Positions 13,501 to 28,500 of a stretch of DNA of 64,000 nt are shown in pieces. The stretch is from contig JADLSH010000373.1 of NCBI GenBank assembly GCA_016169945.1, positions 744,001-808,000 of the forward strand. Direction: 5' to 3'. The position numbers and the translations under genes were made by a program. This stretch comes from Trachythela sp. YZ-2020. Its lineage: Eukaryota; Cnidaria; Anthozoa; Malacalcyonacea; Clavulariidae. The notes beneath the pieces are model-generated. The model saw only the letters and a list, made by a program, of their open reading frames with translations, ran no database searches and was not told the DNA's origin. Position 1 is the stretch's first letter; every line of letters begins with the position of its first letter.

Positions 13501-16500
13501 ACCACCTCTAAACAGCCAATTGGAAAACGTTGAAACTGATCCTGCAGTAGTTAACGAAATTATTTCAAAATACCATATTTCTCCTGAAGATGTTTTACGA
13601 AGCTCTCCAACCTCAAACGCACTAAAGCCTCGGGTCCTGACAACTTACCAAGTTGGGTCTTAAATGACTTTGCCATGGAACTCTCATCACCCGTTGCTGA
13701 AATTTTTAACGCGTCAATCCAGAGAGAGTCGTACCCGTTTCATGGAAAGAAGCTGATGTAATACCTATCCGTAAAACAGATAAGGTTAAGGAAATTGAAA
13801 ATGATCTACGCCCAATATCTCTAACACCAATACTCTCAAAAACCTTGGAACATTTTGTCGCAGAGTGGATTATGTCACAGATCAGACACCTCGTTGACAG
13901 GAAGCAATTCGGATCACTCGCCGGCTTATCTACAACTCACGCTCTTCTATCCTTTTTTCATCATCTGTATGGAACTACCGACCAATCTGACCAATGCGTG
14001 CGTGTACTGCTTCTGGATTTTAGTAAAGCCTTCGACAGGATTGATCACCATATTCTCATCAAGAAGATGGAGGAAATGGCCATCGATCCCGTTCTTATCG
14101 CATGGGTAAAACAGTTTCTTACTGGCAGGAAACAGCGGGTGAAGATAGGTAAATACACCTCAAGTTTCGAACCAGTGAACGGTGGGGTTCCACAAGGCAC
14201 TGTTTTAGGCCCGATTCTATTTATGATTATGATAAATGATTTGTTGGTTGATTGGGACGATAGATGGAAATATGTTGACGATTCGTCTGTTTCAGAAACC
14301 CTTTCTAGAAACCAAGATTCGAACTTTCAAACTATTTTAGAAGGGATTACGCAGTGGTGTGCAAGAAATAACATGTCCTTGAACCCCGTAAATGCAAAGA
14401 AATCCTCGTTTGTTTTGGAAAAATAATCCAAATTTCCTCCAATGATCGTTGACGGACAGCCCATTGAAGTGGTGAAATCCGCTAAACTCCTTGGCTTAAT
14501 TCTCAAAGACGACCTAAAGTGGAATGACCACGTGGCTTACATTGTGAAAAAATCCGCAAAAGGCCTTTACATGCTTAGACTCCTTAAGCGAGCTCGTTGT
14601 GACACTAAAACATTGATATCAGTGTATTTCTCATGTGTAAGACCCATATTGGAGTATTGCGCCCAAGTTTGGCATTTTAACATACCTGAATACCTGTCCA
14701 AAGAAATAGAAAGGATCCAGTCAAGAGCGTTGAAAATAATTAACCCATCTTCATCATACAAAGAATCCTTGTCAGATCTCAATATTCCAACATTGTACTC
14801 TAGGCGCGAACAGTTTGTTCAAAATTTTTTAGAAAAAAGGTTCTTCCGCAAACTAGTCCCCTTTCCGAACTAGTTGAACCAGCCGATCATCCAAGCTACA
14901 ATCTACGCACATCGAATAAACTCGTTCCAATTAACTGTCGGACAAATCGCTTCAAAAATTCGTACATTCCCTCGTCTGTAACGATTTATAATAAACATTG
15001 AGTAACTATAAATTTTATACATTTTTATATTTTTATTTGTAAATAATGTTAATATCATACTAGAAGTTCTAAACTCTTCCTATATTATAGTAAATACGTT
15101 TTTGTAAATATAGAATATTTTTCTAATTAACCAACCCTGTAAATGATAGATGTATTTCAACCTGTATGGTTGCAAAGTCTATGTTTTTCTAATAAATTCA
15201 AATTCAAACATATATTACAGCTTTGCTCACAATCACAAGCATTTTCCTGAAAGTGCGACAAGGGTAATTTATGCCGACAAGTTTTCATATTTTCACAGTA
15301 TTCGACCATTTTGTTCATGGACTCATACTTGTATTTTTGGTGATCTTTATCTTCAATGCGCATGATGTTATTGAGATGAAATGAACGATCTTCATGCTGA
15401 AAAAGCATTATACATGTCGAATCCAATCCATCCCTGCCAGCTCTACCTATTTCCTGATAATATTCCTCAATGGATATTCCAGAGAAATGATAGATGTATT
15501 ACGAATCTTACATCTTTTTGGTCCACACCCTTCCCGAAAGACTTTGTTGCGCACATGACTTGAGCACGACCATTTTCCCATGCTTCCTTGTGTTTCTGTC
15601 TGTCAGAATCAGGGAGATCACCATGAACAAATATTGAATTAATTTCAGCACTCTTTAATACATGAGGAAGGGTTATGCAATCACTACGCTTTGAACAATA
15701 TACAATGCCTTTGTGGCCATTAAAAGTATTCTTGATTAATGATGCAACTTGTTCTTTTTGATTTAGCAGTCTTTGTAATGACTTGAATAAACAAATTGGA
15801 TCTCTTGCAGTTCACTTTCACAAGTGTTGGATTATCCATCTTTAGGGTTTCAACCACAACTTGCTGTGTTCTTTCCGTTGCTGTTCCTGTAAGAGCTATC
15901 ACAGGTACATGGAACTGCTTTAGCAAACCAAGTTTTAGGAAATCAGGTCTAAATCCAACACTCCACATGTCAATACAGTGTGCTTCGTCCACTGCAACAA
16001 AACTGAGTTTACCATTGTCATTCCATATCTTCAACATGTTCCATAGTCTTTCAGACATTACACATTCTGGACTTGAAAACAGTACAGCACAAGGGAGATC
16101 TTTACAACAAACACATGAAATACATGTAGTAGTTTTTACTTTGTGGCATTCGTTCGGAAGAACAAATACCAAAATATAAAAATTCATCTTGCTTGTTTTA
16201 GATATCAAAATTGTCACTTTAGTAATTGAAAGGACAAACCTTTTTAAGGAAGATTACATCAGCAAACATTTTTTCGTTTGATCGCCGTATTTTGAAGATA
16301 GAATGCATAAAAGAATTCCACACAGACACTTCCAAACCTTCTTCGCCCGTTGTCATTTTTGGTAAAAATCGTTTGTGTTCGACGAACATACCAAATAGTT
16401 TCGTGGCATCCTTCGATGATTCACAAAACAAAGTCATTCGTTTTTCTACGGATTCCACAGTTATAAAGAAATAATTTATTTCTTAAGTACTAGATTCAAA

Positions 16501-19500
16501 GTACAAAATATAAACACTTACGTTGTGTCGTCTCATATTAGACAGCGTTTGCAAATTTTTAAACGTCTCTTTGGCTACAAGTTCTTGCAATGATTTGATA
16601 CCTTGTTTGACCGTTTCTTCAGCTTTAAATTCTGTTTGGGGATGCGAAGATCGGTAATGAATATATAGCCCGTTTTGCGTATAAAAGGTAGCAATATTAC
16701 CATCATCAAATGTTAGGGCAAGGCAATCCGAACAACAGGTTTTCCCGCTGCGCCAAGCAGTCAAGTAATATTTACTAAAGCATTCGTCGCTGATGCTAAC
16801 CCTTTTTATTTCTAGTTTTCCACAATTGTCTTTGAATGCCACCGCCATGAAGAGTTTCACTTTTCATCTATCTTAGGTTTTCGACTCCCCCCGGTTTTCC
16901 GAGCCATTGGGTGTGGCTTGTGGCAGAGGCTTCTCTTCCCGCCCTCAAACGTTTTCGTTTCGCGCCTGCGTTCCTCTCTCAACGGGTCAGCGGTATTTTT
17001 CTTCATATTAACATTTTAAAAAGCCTCTGCGGAGGAGAGAGATCCTGCACCACTAAAACACTTCTGGACATTCGCCCCAATGACACTTCATTTGCAATGT
17101 GGGATAGGGGGAAATATACAGTATAAAAAGGAATAAATAATTACGTACTGCTCTTGCAAAATATACTCACCTTGAATTTTCACCAAGAAAACGTTGACCA
17201 TATCTTTAATAATCCATGAAAACGGAAATTTCCCGTTGAAACGATGTCCAGCTCCTGTACTCAGAACACAAGCTCTTTCTCTTACTCTAGGCGATACAGG
17301 AGAAATAAAATAATCATAACTCAGGGGCGTAACTTGTGCTTCATTAAGCAATGCGAACCACAATCTTGTTTTCCACTCCTTCCCTTCACGTAGCAAATTG
17401 AGATTGTGATTTCGATCACAATACGCTATCACTTCAGATAACATTGGAGAAACAATTGAGAAAAGTTTCTGCCATAACGCTTTTCTGAATGTTCCAGTCT
17501 CCTGAAGATGGCCTTGACACAGAGCTTCGTGCTGTAGCCAGAGTCTCTGATTTCGAGAACATTTCTCGTCTCGTTCCTGGAGTAATTCGTAAACACGAGC
17601 CGCAAGAATTTCGGAAAGCTCTAAAAATTGATATTAAAACAGCAATTTCAGTTTTAATGTTATGAACTTTAATAAATTGTAAGAGTAATTCAATTAAATA
17701 GAATGAGTAAATATACAAATTAAAGCACTTTCACATCAATCAGTTCCGAACACCTACTGTTAAATCAACTTGATTACCAATACAACGAGATATTGACAAC
17801 CAAGCAGGTAAATACCAATAAACACCTACAAAACAATTCCTAACCTGTTTCGTAACTAATCGACCAACATGCAACAAACAAACCAAAAATAGCCAAGGTT
17901 AGACAAAAAAAGATGCCTGCTGAGGCGTTCATTACATACTAGGCAACCAGAGGCACAGTGCAAATAAGAGGAGTGCCCAGCTTGCCTAAGCATGCCTCCT
18001 TTATTTCAGAAGATGGAAAAGTTGTATCATGGTTAGAACTATGGTAAATGCTTGAATTGTGTTCAAACTAGAGCAAAAGGAGTAATTTTGAAATTTTATG
18101 GTAGATCATCACCTTTCTAATTTACGTTGCATTTAATTTTCTTACGCATGATCGGTAACATTGGATTGGTTAATACATATTTATAAACTTTACAAACCTG
18201 TTTCTCGTGAATCATCTTCGGGCAACCATTCAAGCAATATTTCGATACGTTTCGTGGCTCTGTCGACCTCCGCTGTCTCATCATAAATTCTTGCTGCAGC
18301 AGCTTGTAAACAATTTTTCAACAACAATGTTGGTTTTATTTTTTCCTGATCAATTTCTTTTTCATCGGAATCCTACACAATTAAACAAAGTATATTGGCA
18401 ATGTATTAGCGCGACAGTTTTGATTCATCTTCATAAGAGATAAGATGAACAACTTTCATATATATAATACTTATACATACAGGGTGTCTAAAAAAAAGGT
18501 AACCCAACTCAGCACGCTATTGTGCGTAAATGACTTGGTAAACGAGCGTATATTAAGAAAGATCAGGCTTTTAGCTGTTGAATGACACGTTTTTCATCCA
18601 ATATGAAGAAAAAATGAGCAAATACGAATCCGATAAAAATTGTTTGTCAACATCGCATATTTTCAGCTCTGTGCCTAATTAAAGCAGTGCATAACAAAAG
18701 GAAAAGCAATGTGTCATTTTAACAATGAATTTAGAACTGGTTTACAAGATGTTTATAATAATTATGCATACACAGGTATTTTATTGAAGTGAAATTCATC
18801 AACTTAAGTCCTAAATGGGAGTTAATTTTCAGTAGTTTTAGACCCAATTCTCAACGGTGAAAATATGCAATTTCGACAAACAATTTTCATCGGGCTCGTA
18901 TTTGCTCATTTTCCCTCCATATTGAATGAAAAACGTGTCATCCAACAGCTAAAAGCCTGATCTTTATGATTATGAAACAATTACGTTCATGCACCGAGTA
19001 ATTAACGCACAATGGCATGCTAAAGTTGGGTTACCTTTTTTTTGAGACACCCTGTATAGTTATTTTATATATGAGTCTATATAGTTAAAATAGATAGTTT
19101 TAGATATATAAACTTAAACTTGTGTATATTTTTGCAGCAACTATGTATAACATTTGCTCGCAGATGTCGTATATAGTCAACATGTACCGAAACATTTCAT
19201 GACAATATCATGTAAATAACTATTTTAAGAAAATAACTTTGGCTTTGTTTAGAATATTATGCTTAAAGCTTTGGTATTTATAACAACTGAAAAATTCATT
19301 TAGTAGACGTGTATTTTGCTTGTTTGGCAATTACTTGTGTGCGTGTGGGGGGGTGGGGTGGATTAATCCTGGGGGATGGAGTGGATGAATCCCCCTCATT
19401 TTTTGGGCAGAGGGGGATTAATATGTAAGTATACCCCCCACTTTTCTTCACTTTTGCTTATACGGCATTTTCTGACCATCAGAATTCTGTAAAATCGCAT

Positions 19501-22500
19501 GTGCATGAAATGGCGTTTCAGAGACTCTATATTCCAAAACCCCTACTGCCCTCGGCCCTCGATACCTACGCATTTCCGCTAGCGGCATGGGACCCCAATA
19601 GACCGTTTTGATATTGGCCGGCCTTTTAACGTTATGTCATCACCACGCCCTTTATTCGGGCAAAACGAACACCCCCAACCTACGTTTAGACCCAAATTAC
19701 GCTCCTGTCGGAAAGTGTCTATAAATGATGCGAAAATGCCGTGAAAACCTTAAACGTGTCACATCACATGCCTCCATAACTATTAGCAGGCTCCATTTTC
19801 CCACCTTTTGAGATGGATTTTTACCCTTGTTCTATATCATATACTGCATGTTTTTTTTACCTCTAACTCTGTGTTCTCCACACGTAGTTCTGCGCTACCA
19901 CTCGGTAAGCTAACATCAGGATTTTCATCAACATCCATGTCTTGAATGTCATCATTTCTTGCAGGGATTGCTGACTGAAATAGATCACTTACTGAGCGAT
20001 TTATAAGCTGTTCAATCTGCGGAAGCTGTTCATTCGATTCAAGAAGCTCGTCAATATGAACTGACTGCCACTTTCCACCTTGAAATCCTACCAAATTTTG
20101 ACATCCTCCCGCAATCTTTGGTAACTGAATAATAAAGATGATATGGATAGGTTTCACAGGAACTCCAAAGCCTTCCAGTGCACGACGCCGGGTGTCATCA
20201 ACAAGATATCGACAACAGGCGATTAAGTTGAAGTTCGCCTCACCGTTATCACATTGAACAAGCAGAAGACCTTCAGCACCACCAAGTGCAACAAAGAAGT
20301 CGCTAGAGAAAGGTTAAGAAAAACATAGGATGCTATTTAGAGTAATTATCCAGCGGACTCCCTAATCGAAGTATAAAACGGTCTTAAGAGACAAAGGCCC
20401 TTCGTTAGGAAAGGCAGTGCGAAGATACAAACAAACACGCCGCATTTACAGTATAGCCACAAAGGTAGTCACGCGCTTGGTGTGCTTGTGCTATTCATCT
20501 CATCACTGGTAGAAAACATATCAGCAAAAAGCAGCTGGGACAACGTCCCTTACTGAAACTTGGCACGTCATTCACTCCAATTAGTCTCGTTGAGCGACTC
20601 CCATGCATTCATCTCGCTGATTTGAAACTACCTGCACATAGCAGGCATAAGTAGTATATATACATCCACCAACGCCATCACCTTATCAAATATCATACTT
20701 TCATGCCTTGTAATATAGTTCTTATACACCATATATTGTTTTCGTAGGCTTAAATTTACGTTCTTAAATTTTTGTTGGGCATGCATGAATTTTACACTTG
20801 ATCAAAGGCAAATTTGACTGGGCATATTTATTACTATTTAGTTACCTACCAGAAGAAGTATTGTGCCCCTATATACGTAACGTCAACACTTACTCTAACG
20901 TCTTGGTGAATTGTTGCTCTGTATGAAATTCTTGAAGGCTAATACAACGAGTCCGTGGACCTGTAAACTGAGCAGCTAACGCTATGGCCCGTGAATTTGC
21001 TTGTGATAACAGTCGAGAGTGTGTGGTTATCTGACAAAAAAAGTTTTAAAATATTTTTTATCAGTTGACAAAGCGCTGCACCGGAATCGCAGGGCAGCAG
21101 GTTTGATACCTGCCAGAGTTGCATTTTTCGCAACTGCTCCTGCAGGTTAGGTCTCAAATATATACATAACATATCTCTTTTAAAGATTTTCGTTTCTTCA
21201 CCTTGGTTTTGAGATATTTCACGAGTTGTACAGGGGCCGGTTGTATAAAAAAGTAGTTAAAGTTAACTATAGTTAGTGCGAAAGTAAACCAATCAGAATC
21301 GCGAATTTTAGAGTTAACTACTATTTAACTACAAAACGAGTAGTTATACAATATGCCCCAGAAATGTACAGAATTAACTTCACATAATGACTTATCAAAG
21401 CATGTTAGTTATTTTTAAATATTTTTGTATCCATGAAATAAAACGGCTAAATTGTGTATAACATATAGGTATGTCAACCTCCGACAACATCAAACTTTTC
21501 GATTGAACCGGTACCGGTTAATGTATCTATACTGTAGTACTTAGGCTGCTTCACATTTGTATGAGCAGTAGATATAGAAGTCAATTTCTCCTAAACAATA
21601 GGCTTCATGAGAATAAATCATATATTGAAAACTGCATGAATGCAGTTTTATTCAGTATTAGAAGACTAACCTGGACAAGAGAACCATCCTTTTCTGCAGT
21701 ATCTTTACTCTTTCCCAAACAATGAACCAGGTAATCTTTCAAACTTCCATGTTTCTGATTTCTAAAATATTCTGTCCAAAGCTCTTCTGCATCGCAATTT
21801 AGTTTTGTTGCTGGTAGTCTAGCAATAGCGTCAGGTGATGCACACTGCAACAACGTGTGTTTTGATTGCAGAAGGATCTGGGGAGAAACACTACCGTATC
21901 ATTTGTTCGAAAGAACTGATTTGGACAGGAAAGAGAAATTGTGCCATAGAAGGCGTTAGCCAAGTTAAATTAGCCGTGCAAGTAGGCTATCACCCCTATA
22001 TAGGCCCGGAAGTAATTAGTATTCAGGATATGTTTAGAGTGATGATGTCACAGGAGGATGACGTCATGAATTATCGCATAACATTTGTCGCGCTACATGA
22101 CGTCATGAATTGTCGCATAACATTTGTCGCATAACATTTGTCGCATAACATTTGTCGCATAACATTTGTCGCATAACATTTGTCGCGCGACATGAATATT
22201 GAAATGTATTAAATATAATCTGTGAAGGTTGTACATTTTATTGTGTACGTAGCTTTTGCGGAGAGAACTTTACAGAATATATTTGGGATTTTTGTGGAGA
22301 GAACTTTACAGAATATATTGTTTTTCCCGGTAAGTGTATATTTTTTACGATGTATTAACATGAAGTATTGCAAGGGGTAACCATAGCAACTCGAATTTTT
22401 TAGCAGGATTTTTGAAAACAGTTCAATTATTATTGTTTTAGATATGGATTTAGCAGCGAAAATTGTTAAATGTGAAACCATGGCCGAACTTAATGCTTTG

Positions 22501-25500
22501 GAAAGCATGTATATTTTGACTGAGGTTGAGCAAAGATTGGTTTACGAAAGGAAAGTTGTATTAATCACCCGTTTGCTTGAGTGGGGAAAGGAAAACGAGC
22601 AGTTGGGACTTACTATGGACATTTCTGATTCTTGGTTGCCTGAACAAAGACAACAGTTTTTACAAGATTGGCAAGACGACGAACCTTTGGTACAGTTTGG
22701 TGGTGGAGAGAAGAGATCTTTTGACGAAGTGAACGACGGCGCTGAGACATCTGACGTGGTTAGCGAAAACCACTTTACAACAGATGTTAAACAAGTTCGA
22801 GTGAAAAAGTTTAGAACCCAAGGTATGGACTATACAATTCGATTTTCAAATACGTTTGCTCATTTGGAACTTTCTCAGTATCATAACCGCCGAAATATTT
22901 GGGAGCTTATTGAATACGGTCACGCAAGATATTCCTGAGCACGATCAAGTCCGTTTTGTGTTGCAATCGCCTCTGCTTGAAACCCCCATTTCTCTTCCTT
23001 TTATGCAACGTCAACGACTTACAACTGAGCGGGTTTTAGCTGAAATTGAGCGTGTCATTCAGTCTAATAAGGAATTTCGTTTGAATGATAGTGTAAATGT
23101 CAATTTAATTCATGTTGAAATGCCTCAAGGTGGAACAGGTACAAAACGTTCTGAAATTAATTTGGAAAAACACTTGCTCAATAAAAGAGCTATTGTTCGA
23201 ATACAAAACACTGACGAAATTTGTTTAGCTCGAGCATTAGTTGTTTCTATTGCCAAAATTGAGAATGATAGTCGGGATCGTCTAATACGAAAGCCTGAGA
23301 GACCACTACAAAAACGTTTAGCAAATGAATTACATCAAAACGCCAAGGTTCCAATTGTAAAGTGTGGTTTAGATGAAGTGAAACAATTTCAAGCCTATTT
23401 AACGGATTATCAAATCAATATCGTTTCGAAAGAACATCAAAACTCAATCATTTTTTCCGGACCTGAAAAAGATAAAAGGATCTATTTATATTTGCATGAT
23501 AATCATTTCGATGTCATTACTAGTATGCCGGCATTTTTTGCACGTAAAAGGTATTGTCATACCTGTAAAAAAGCATACGAGCACCTAAGAGATCATTTAT
23601 GTCCTGATTCTTGTAAAGCGTGTCGTTTTCCAAATTGTCCGATTGTTTCATGGATTCATTGTGGCGAATGTAATCGGAATTTCAAAAGTGAAGAATGTTT
23701 CGATAGACATAAACAAACTGTAGGAAACGCAAAATCAATTTGTTCTGAGCTCGTCAAATGCACACACTGTCACACGGTTCTAAGGCGGGCTAGATTGAGG
23801 CCTGATCTGCATCACTGCGGCTTGACGCGCTGTTCGACATGTAAAGAATACGTTCACGTCGAGGACCATCAATGTTACATGCAACCCGTAAAGGAAAAGA
23901 ATACGGTCGAAGACGCAGACTTGTCCGATAACGAAGCCAATGACGACACATCTCAAAGCGGGTACAACCAGCTATTATTTTTCGATTTTGAATGTCGCCA
24001 AGAGAACGGTAACCACGAACCAAACCTGTGCGTGATACAAAACGAAGCTGGTGACGAATGGGTGTTTCAAGGAGACAATACGCGAAACGAGTTTTGCGAA
24101 TGGTTATTCACAAAGGAACACAGAGGATGTATCGTCTTGGCCCATAATTTCCAAGGCTATGACAGTTACTTTATTCTCCAATATTTACACGAGAACGGTG
24201 TTATCCCCGAAGTCATCATGCGTGGTGCGAAGGTGCTCACATTAACAGTGCCAATGTTCAACATCAAATTCATCGATTCATTAAGCTTTATACCTATGAG
24301 ACTCGCTGACTTTCCCAAAACATTTGGACTGGACGAACTTGCAAAAGGTTATTTCCCTCATCTGTGTGGAATGGCATAACGAGTTGAAACAGAACGACTA
24401 TGTGTTCGATTTCCAACAAGAAATTTTATCTTACTGTCGATCTGATGTCGATATCCTTCGTCGCTGCTGTCTTGAATTTCGCGAACTGTTTCGTGATGTT
24501 ACAGATATCGACCCGTTTGAGAAATGTCTCACTATTGCATCGGCCTGCAATCTTGTGTTTCGAACGAATTTCCTCCAAAAAGATACCATAGCCATCATTC
24601 CCCCTCACGGTTATCGTCCCAAAGACAAGCAGTCCCTCTTGGCTTTAAAATGGCTCTCGTATAAGGCTGAAAAGGAAGACCTATACATTCAGCATGCTCG
24701 TAACAGGGGCGGATCTAGGATTTTTCGTACGTTAGTCAAAAATTTCGTCGCTGAACATCAATTTCGTCGCTTGGGGGGGGGGGTCGCCTAGCGAAGATTA
24801 AACAAACTGGGGTTACAAAGTATTGATTATTGTGTAAGTAAATTATTAACCCAGCTTTCTAGTATCTGTAATCTATAGCATTGAATAACAAAATATAGTT
24901 GCTACTCGAGTTTTATTCATAGCAGAAACATGTGCCATGAATAAGTATTCACAATGGCAACATGATCCATTTTACTTGTTATATACATGTTGTAGAGATC
25001 GCATTACACAAAGCCATGCCACATTGTCATGTGCTTGTAGTTTATACTAGGTATAAATAATACAGTATTATTAAGTATCTGATTAATATATAAAGTCCAC
25101 ATTCCACAAGAGGCATAAACAAAGTATAAACAAACTGAAACTGTCTGTATTAAGCCGCAGTATTTATGTAAATTGACTGAAATATTATGTAAATTTCGTC
25201 TCTTATTATTATACGCGTACCCGCCGATTTTATAGCATGTGCGTACAGACCATACAGACGCACAATCCACTACAGTCTACAACAGCCATAATGCTATAAT
25301 TATCTAGTTTTGTTTTCTCTCGAACGTACTTCGGGATGTAAGATTCCGCACCAAAATTTCGTGCGAGGAAGAAGCTTGTGTTGTTCACAGCGCTCAATAA
25401 GTCTTCAATAGAACGCTTCGGTACACCGTCTATTCGCTTCTTTAGATCAGCTTCAATATCTTTAAGATATTGTCGATCGTCTTTCTCTAAAGCAGCCTTT

Positions 25501-28500
25501 ACGGTTTCGTAAATACTAACAGACATGGCTAGTATTAATAGTTCAGAGGTCAAGTAGCGATCAGAAAGGGCCAGAACCGTCATAGACCATTCCGTGCATA
25601 TAAAATCCAGCCAATGGGAATTCAGATTTTTTTTGAATTAGCCAATCGGATAGCCTGTCTTCGAGCCCCTGATCGCTCTAGCGATCAGAACTCCCCACAG
25701 ATCGCGCAAAAATCGAGATAGCCAATCAGATGGCTGGAATCTGACTCAGAGCGTGCAAAACTCATGCGTAAGACCGCTTTTCTGCGCGTTCATGTTCGAA
25801 GGCCTTGCTACTGGATGATATTTCTGAACTGGACTGTTAAACTTTCAATACAATACACTGCGCGAAGTTTGATAACTGGACTGCTATTTTAATTTAACAA
25901 TTTTCTGGCCAATTTGACCTTAGTCGCGTGATCGCTCTGATCACCCCTAGATCCGCCCCTGGCTCGTAATGCAGGAGAAAAACGTGTTGATAAGTATTTA
26001 CTGGATGGTTATCATGAAGAAACCAACACAGTCTATGAGATCAATGGCTGTTTTTGGCACGGTAAGTTCTCATTCCTTAACTCTTTCTAAACGGCAGCGT
26101 CGAATATCATCCGCCAACGCATGATGATTTTGAGCGCTTGTATCTTTGGCGCCCCTCACCCAAAACGGACGAAAATACCACCAATCGATCACCAATCGAT
26201 TCAGCAAACACACCTGTTCTTGACTAAATCCAAACAAATCGCTAAATACATTGTTTTACAGATCTCCGTGAGTTTTAACACCTTTGTAATCTGATATTTA
26301 TTATTATCGTAAACTAATTATATATTCAGTACCTTTGGTCGATTATAACTTCTGTTTTAATACTGACCAACTTTCAAAGAAACACAATAAAAATTGACAA
26401 AGTTACGGCGAAATTTGAAATGTAGCGTACGGGTCAAACCGGAATTTCAGACAAAAACAACCGGAAAAGGCCCAAACACAAACAAAGACTGTTGCTATGG
26501 TTTTTTAAGTGGCCGGAATGAATTCCCCAGGGTACAATACCCTATATAAGATCTTTTTGTCGGGACTGAAGCGCGTGGGCAAACCATATATAGTCAAACT
26601 ACGACAAGCGCGTGCATGTTGGAAAATTCCCGATAAATAAAAAAAATTCAAAATAAATATTTCTAAAAGCCCTATCGAAGGCACGTTTTACAGCATAAAG
26701 AAACAGATAAAAAGCTAAATTTCGACCATTAGAAGTCTTTCAAGATATTAAAGATATTAAAAGATATTAAAGATTGTTTGATAATTTCATTGCCAGGGGG
26801 TAAATATTTTGCAAAGGAGATCGTACTCAAAGTGCTCTTGCGACAACTTGCGACAACATAATTAAAATGCGACCGACCAGAAAGAGTATAGACGTCCCAG
26901 ATAGAAGCAAAACAAATATTAATGTTTATTTTTTATAGGATGTATGAAATGCTATGCTCGCGACACGGTGAATACCGTGAATGGTAAAACCATGCAAGAA
27001 CTCCGACAAAGCACTGTGGAAAAGACCCTGTACCTCGAAGATCATGGCTATCATGTTGTTGAGATCTGGGAATGCGATATAAAGCGAGAACTGGAACAAG
27101 ATGAAGACATGAAACGGTACTTTGATACTTACGACCTGGTCGATCCTTTGGAGCCTCGGGATGCTTTCTTTGGTGGACGAACCAACGCGGCCAAGCTGTT
27201 CCACAAATGTGAAGAGGATGAGAAAATAAGGTACGTTGTTATATTCTTACGACAGAGTAAATCGGTTGATGACGTCAGAGTCTAATTATGACGTCATTTT
27301 CTTACAGATACCTAGATTACAGCTCGCTCTATCCCTGGTGCAATAAGATGACGCGAGCGGTTGTCGGACATGCACGCATTATCACCGAGAACTTTGATGA
27401 TATCTCCACCTATTTTGGCTTGATCAAGTGTACGGTGCTTCCACCTCGAGGTCTGTTTCATCCTGTCCTTCCCTATCGCACTCAGGGCAAGTTGATGTTC
27501 CCTCTTTGCAAAACCTGTGCAGATACGTGTAACCAAAATACCTGTACCCATTCCGATAACGAAAGAGCCATTCAGGGAACCTGGTGCCACGTAGAGTTGG
27601 AGAAAGCCCTAGAGAAAGGTTATCAAATCCTACAACTCCACGAAGTGTGGCATTTTCCCGAAACCTCTGACGAGCTGTTTAAAGATTATGTGAACACCTT
27701 CCTCAAAATCAAACAAGAATCAAGTGGGTACCCGAAGGACTGCGTCACCGAGGAACAAAAACAGCGTTATGTGGACGAGTACCTAGAGGTTGAGGGGATA
27801 CAGTTGGATCGAAGCAAAATTGAACACAATCCTGGATTGCGTGCACTGGCTAAGTTGATGCTGAACTCATTTTGGGGTATGTATTCTAAACCCATAGTGG
27901 CCCCCGTAACAATTTTCTAGGTACGATATGATCAGATACTTACGGCTCATTTTCCCCCTAGGTAAATTTGTACAACGCCCTAATATGACCAAAACAGAGC
28001 TGATCAGTGATGTGCAAACGTTTCTCGACTACCTAACTTCCGATGAAATCAATGTTCTCGATGCGAATTTCGTAAGTGACGAAGTGGTCGAGATCCATTA
28101 TGAAAACAACGAGAACTTCATTGCGCCAAACTCCAAGACCAACGTGGTCATCGCCGCTTTCACCACCGCCTATGCACGTCTCAAGCTTTACGGTGTATTG
28201 GATCAACTGCAAGAAAGAGTGTTATACTACGACACGGATTCGGTGATCTTCGTTAGCAAATCCGGGGATCCAGAGCCGCCGATAGGTCCTTATCTGGACG
28301 AATTAACGGATGAATTGAAAGGGGATCACATCACTACATTCATTTCAGGAGGTCCTAAGAATTATTGTTATCGCACCAACACGAACAAAGTGGAAACGAA
28401 AATACGCGGGATCACCTTGGATTGTACTGCAAGACAAACGGTGAACTTTGACGTTATACGTGAACTGGTGTATCGTCACGCAGTATGTAACGAGACCCGT

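Larger units (their letters stand above)
12300..16860 (-). pseudogene. RecQ-like DNA helicase, disrupted
   Basis: Minus-strand gene. Start ATG at 16,848 (or in-frame ATG at 16,860). Exon 16,522-16,848 (unrecognised Cys-containing domain), exon 16,240-16,445, then helicase core 16,130-15,210 with DEAH box [43 protein letters not shown] and [10 protein letters not shown], followed by Cys-rich CDCEQSC. After the LINE, 12,300-12,600 encodes a C-terminal winged-helix-like piece. The Walker A region expected before the DEAH box is absent, and there are frameshifts near 15,785 and 15,490. RecQ proteins are 3'-5' DNA helicases; this copy cannot be active. Possibly the helicase of a transposon rather than a host gene. 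Confidence 0.75.
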
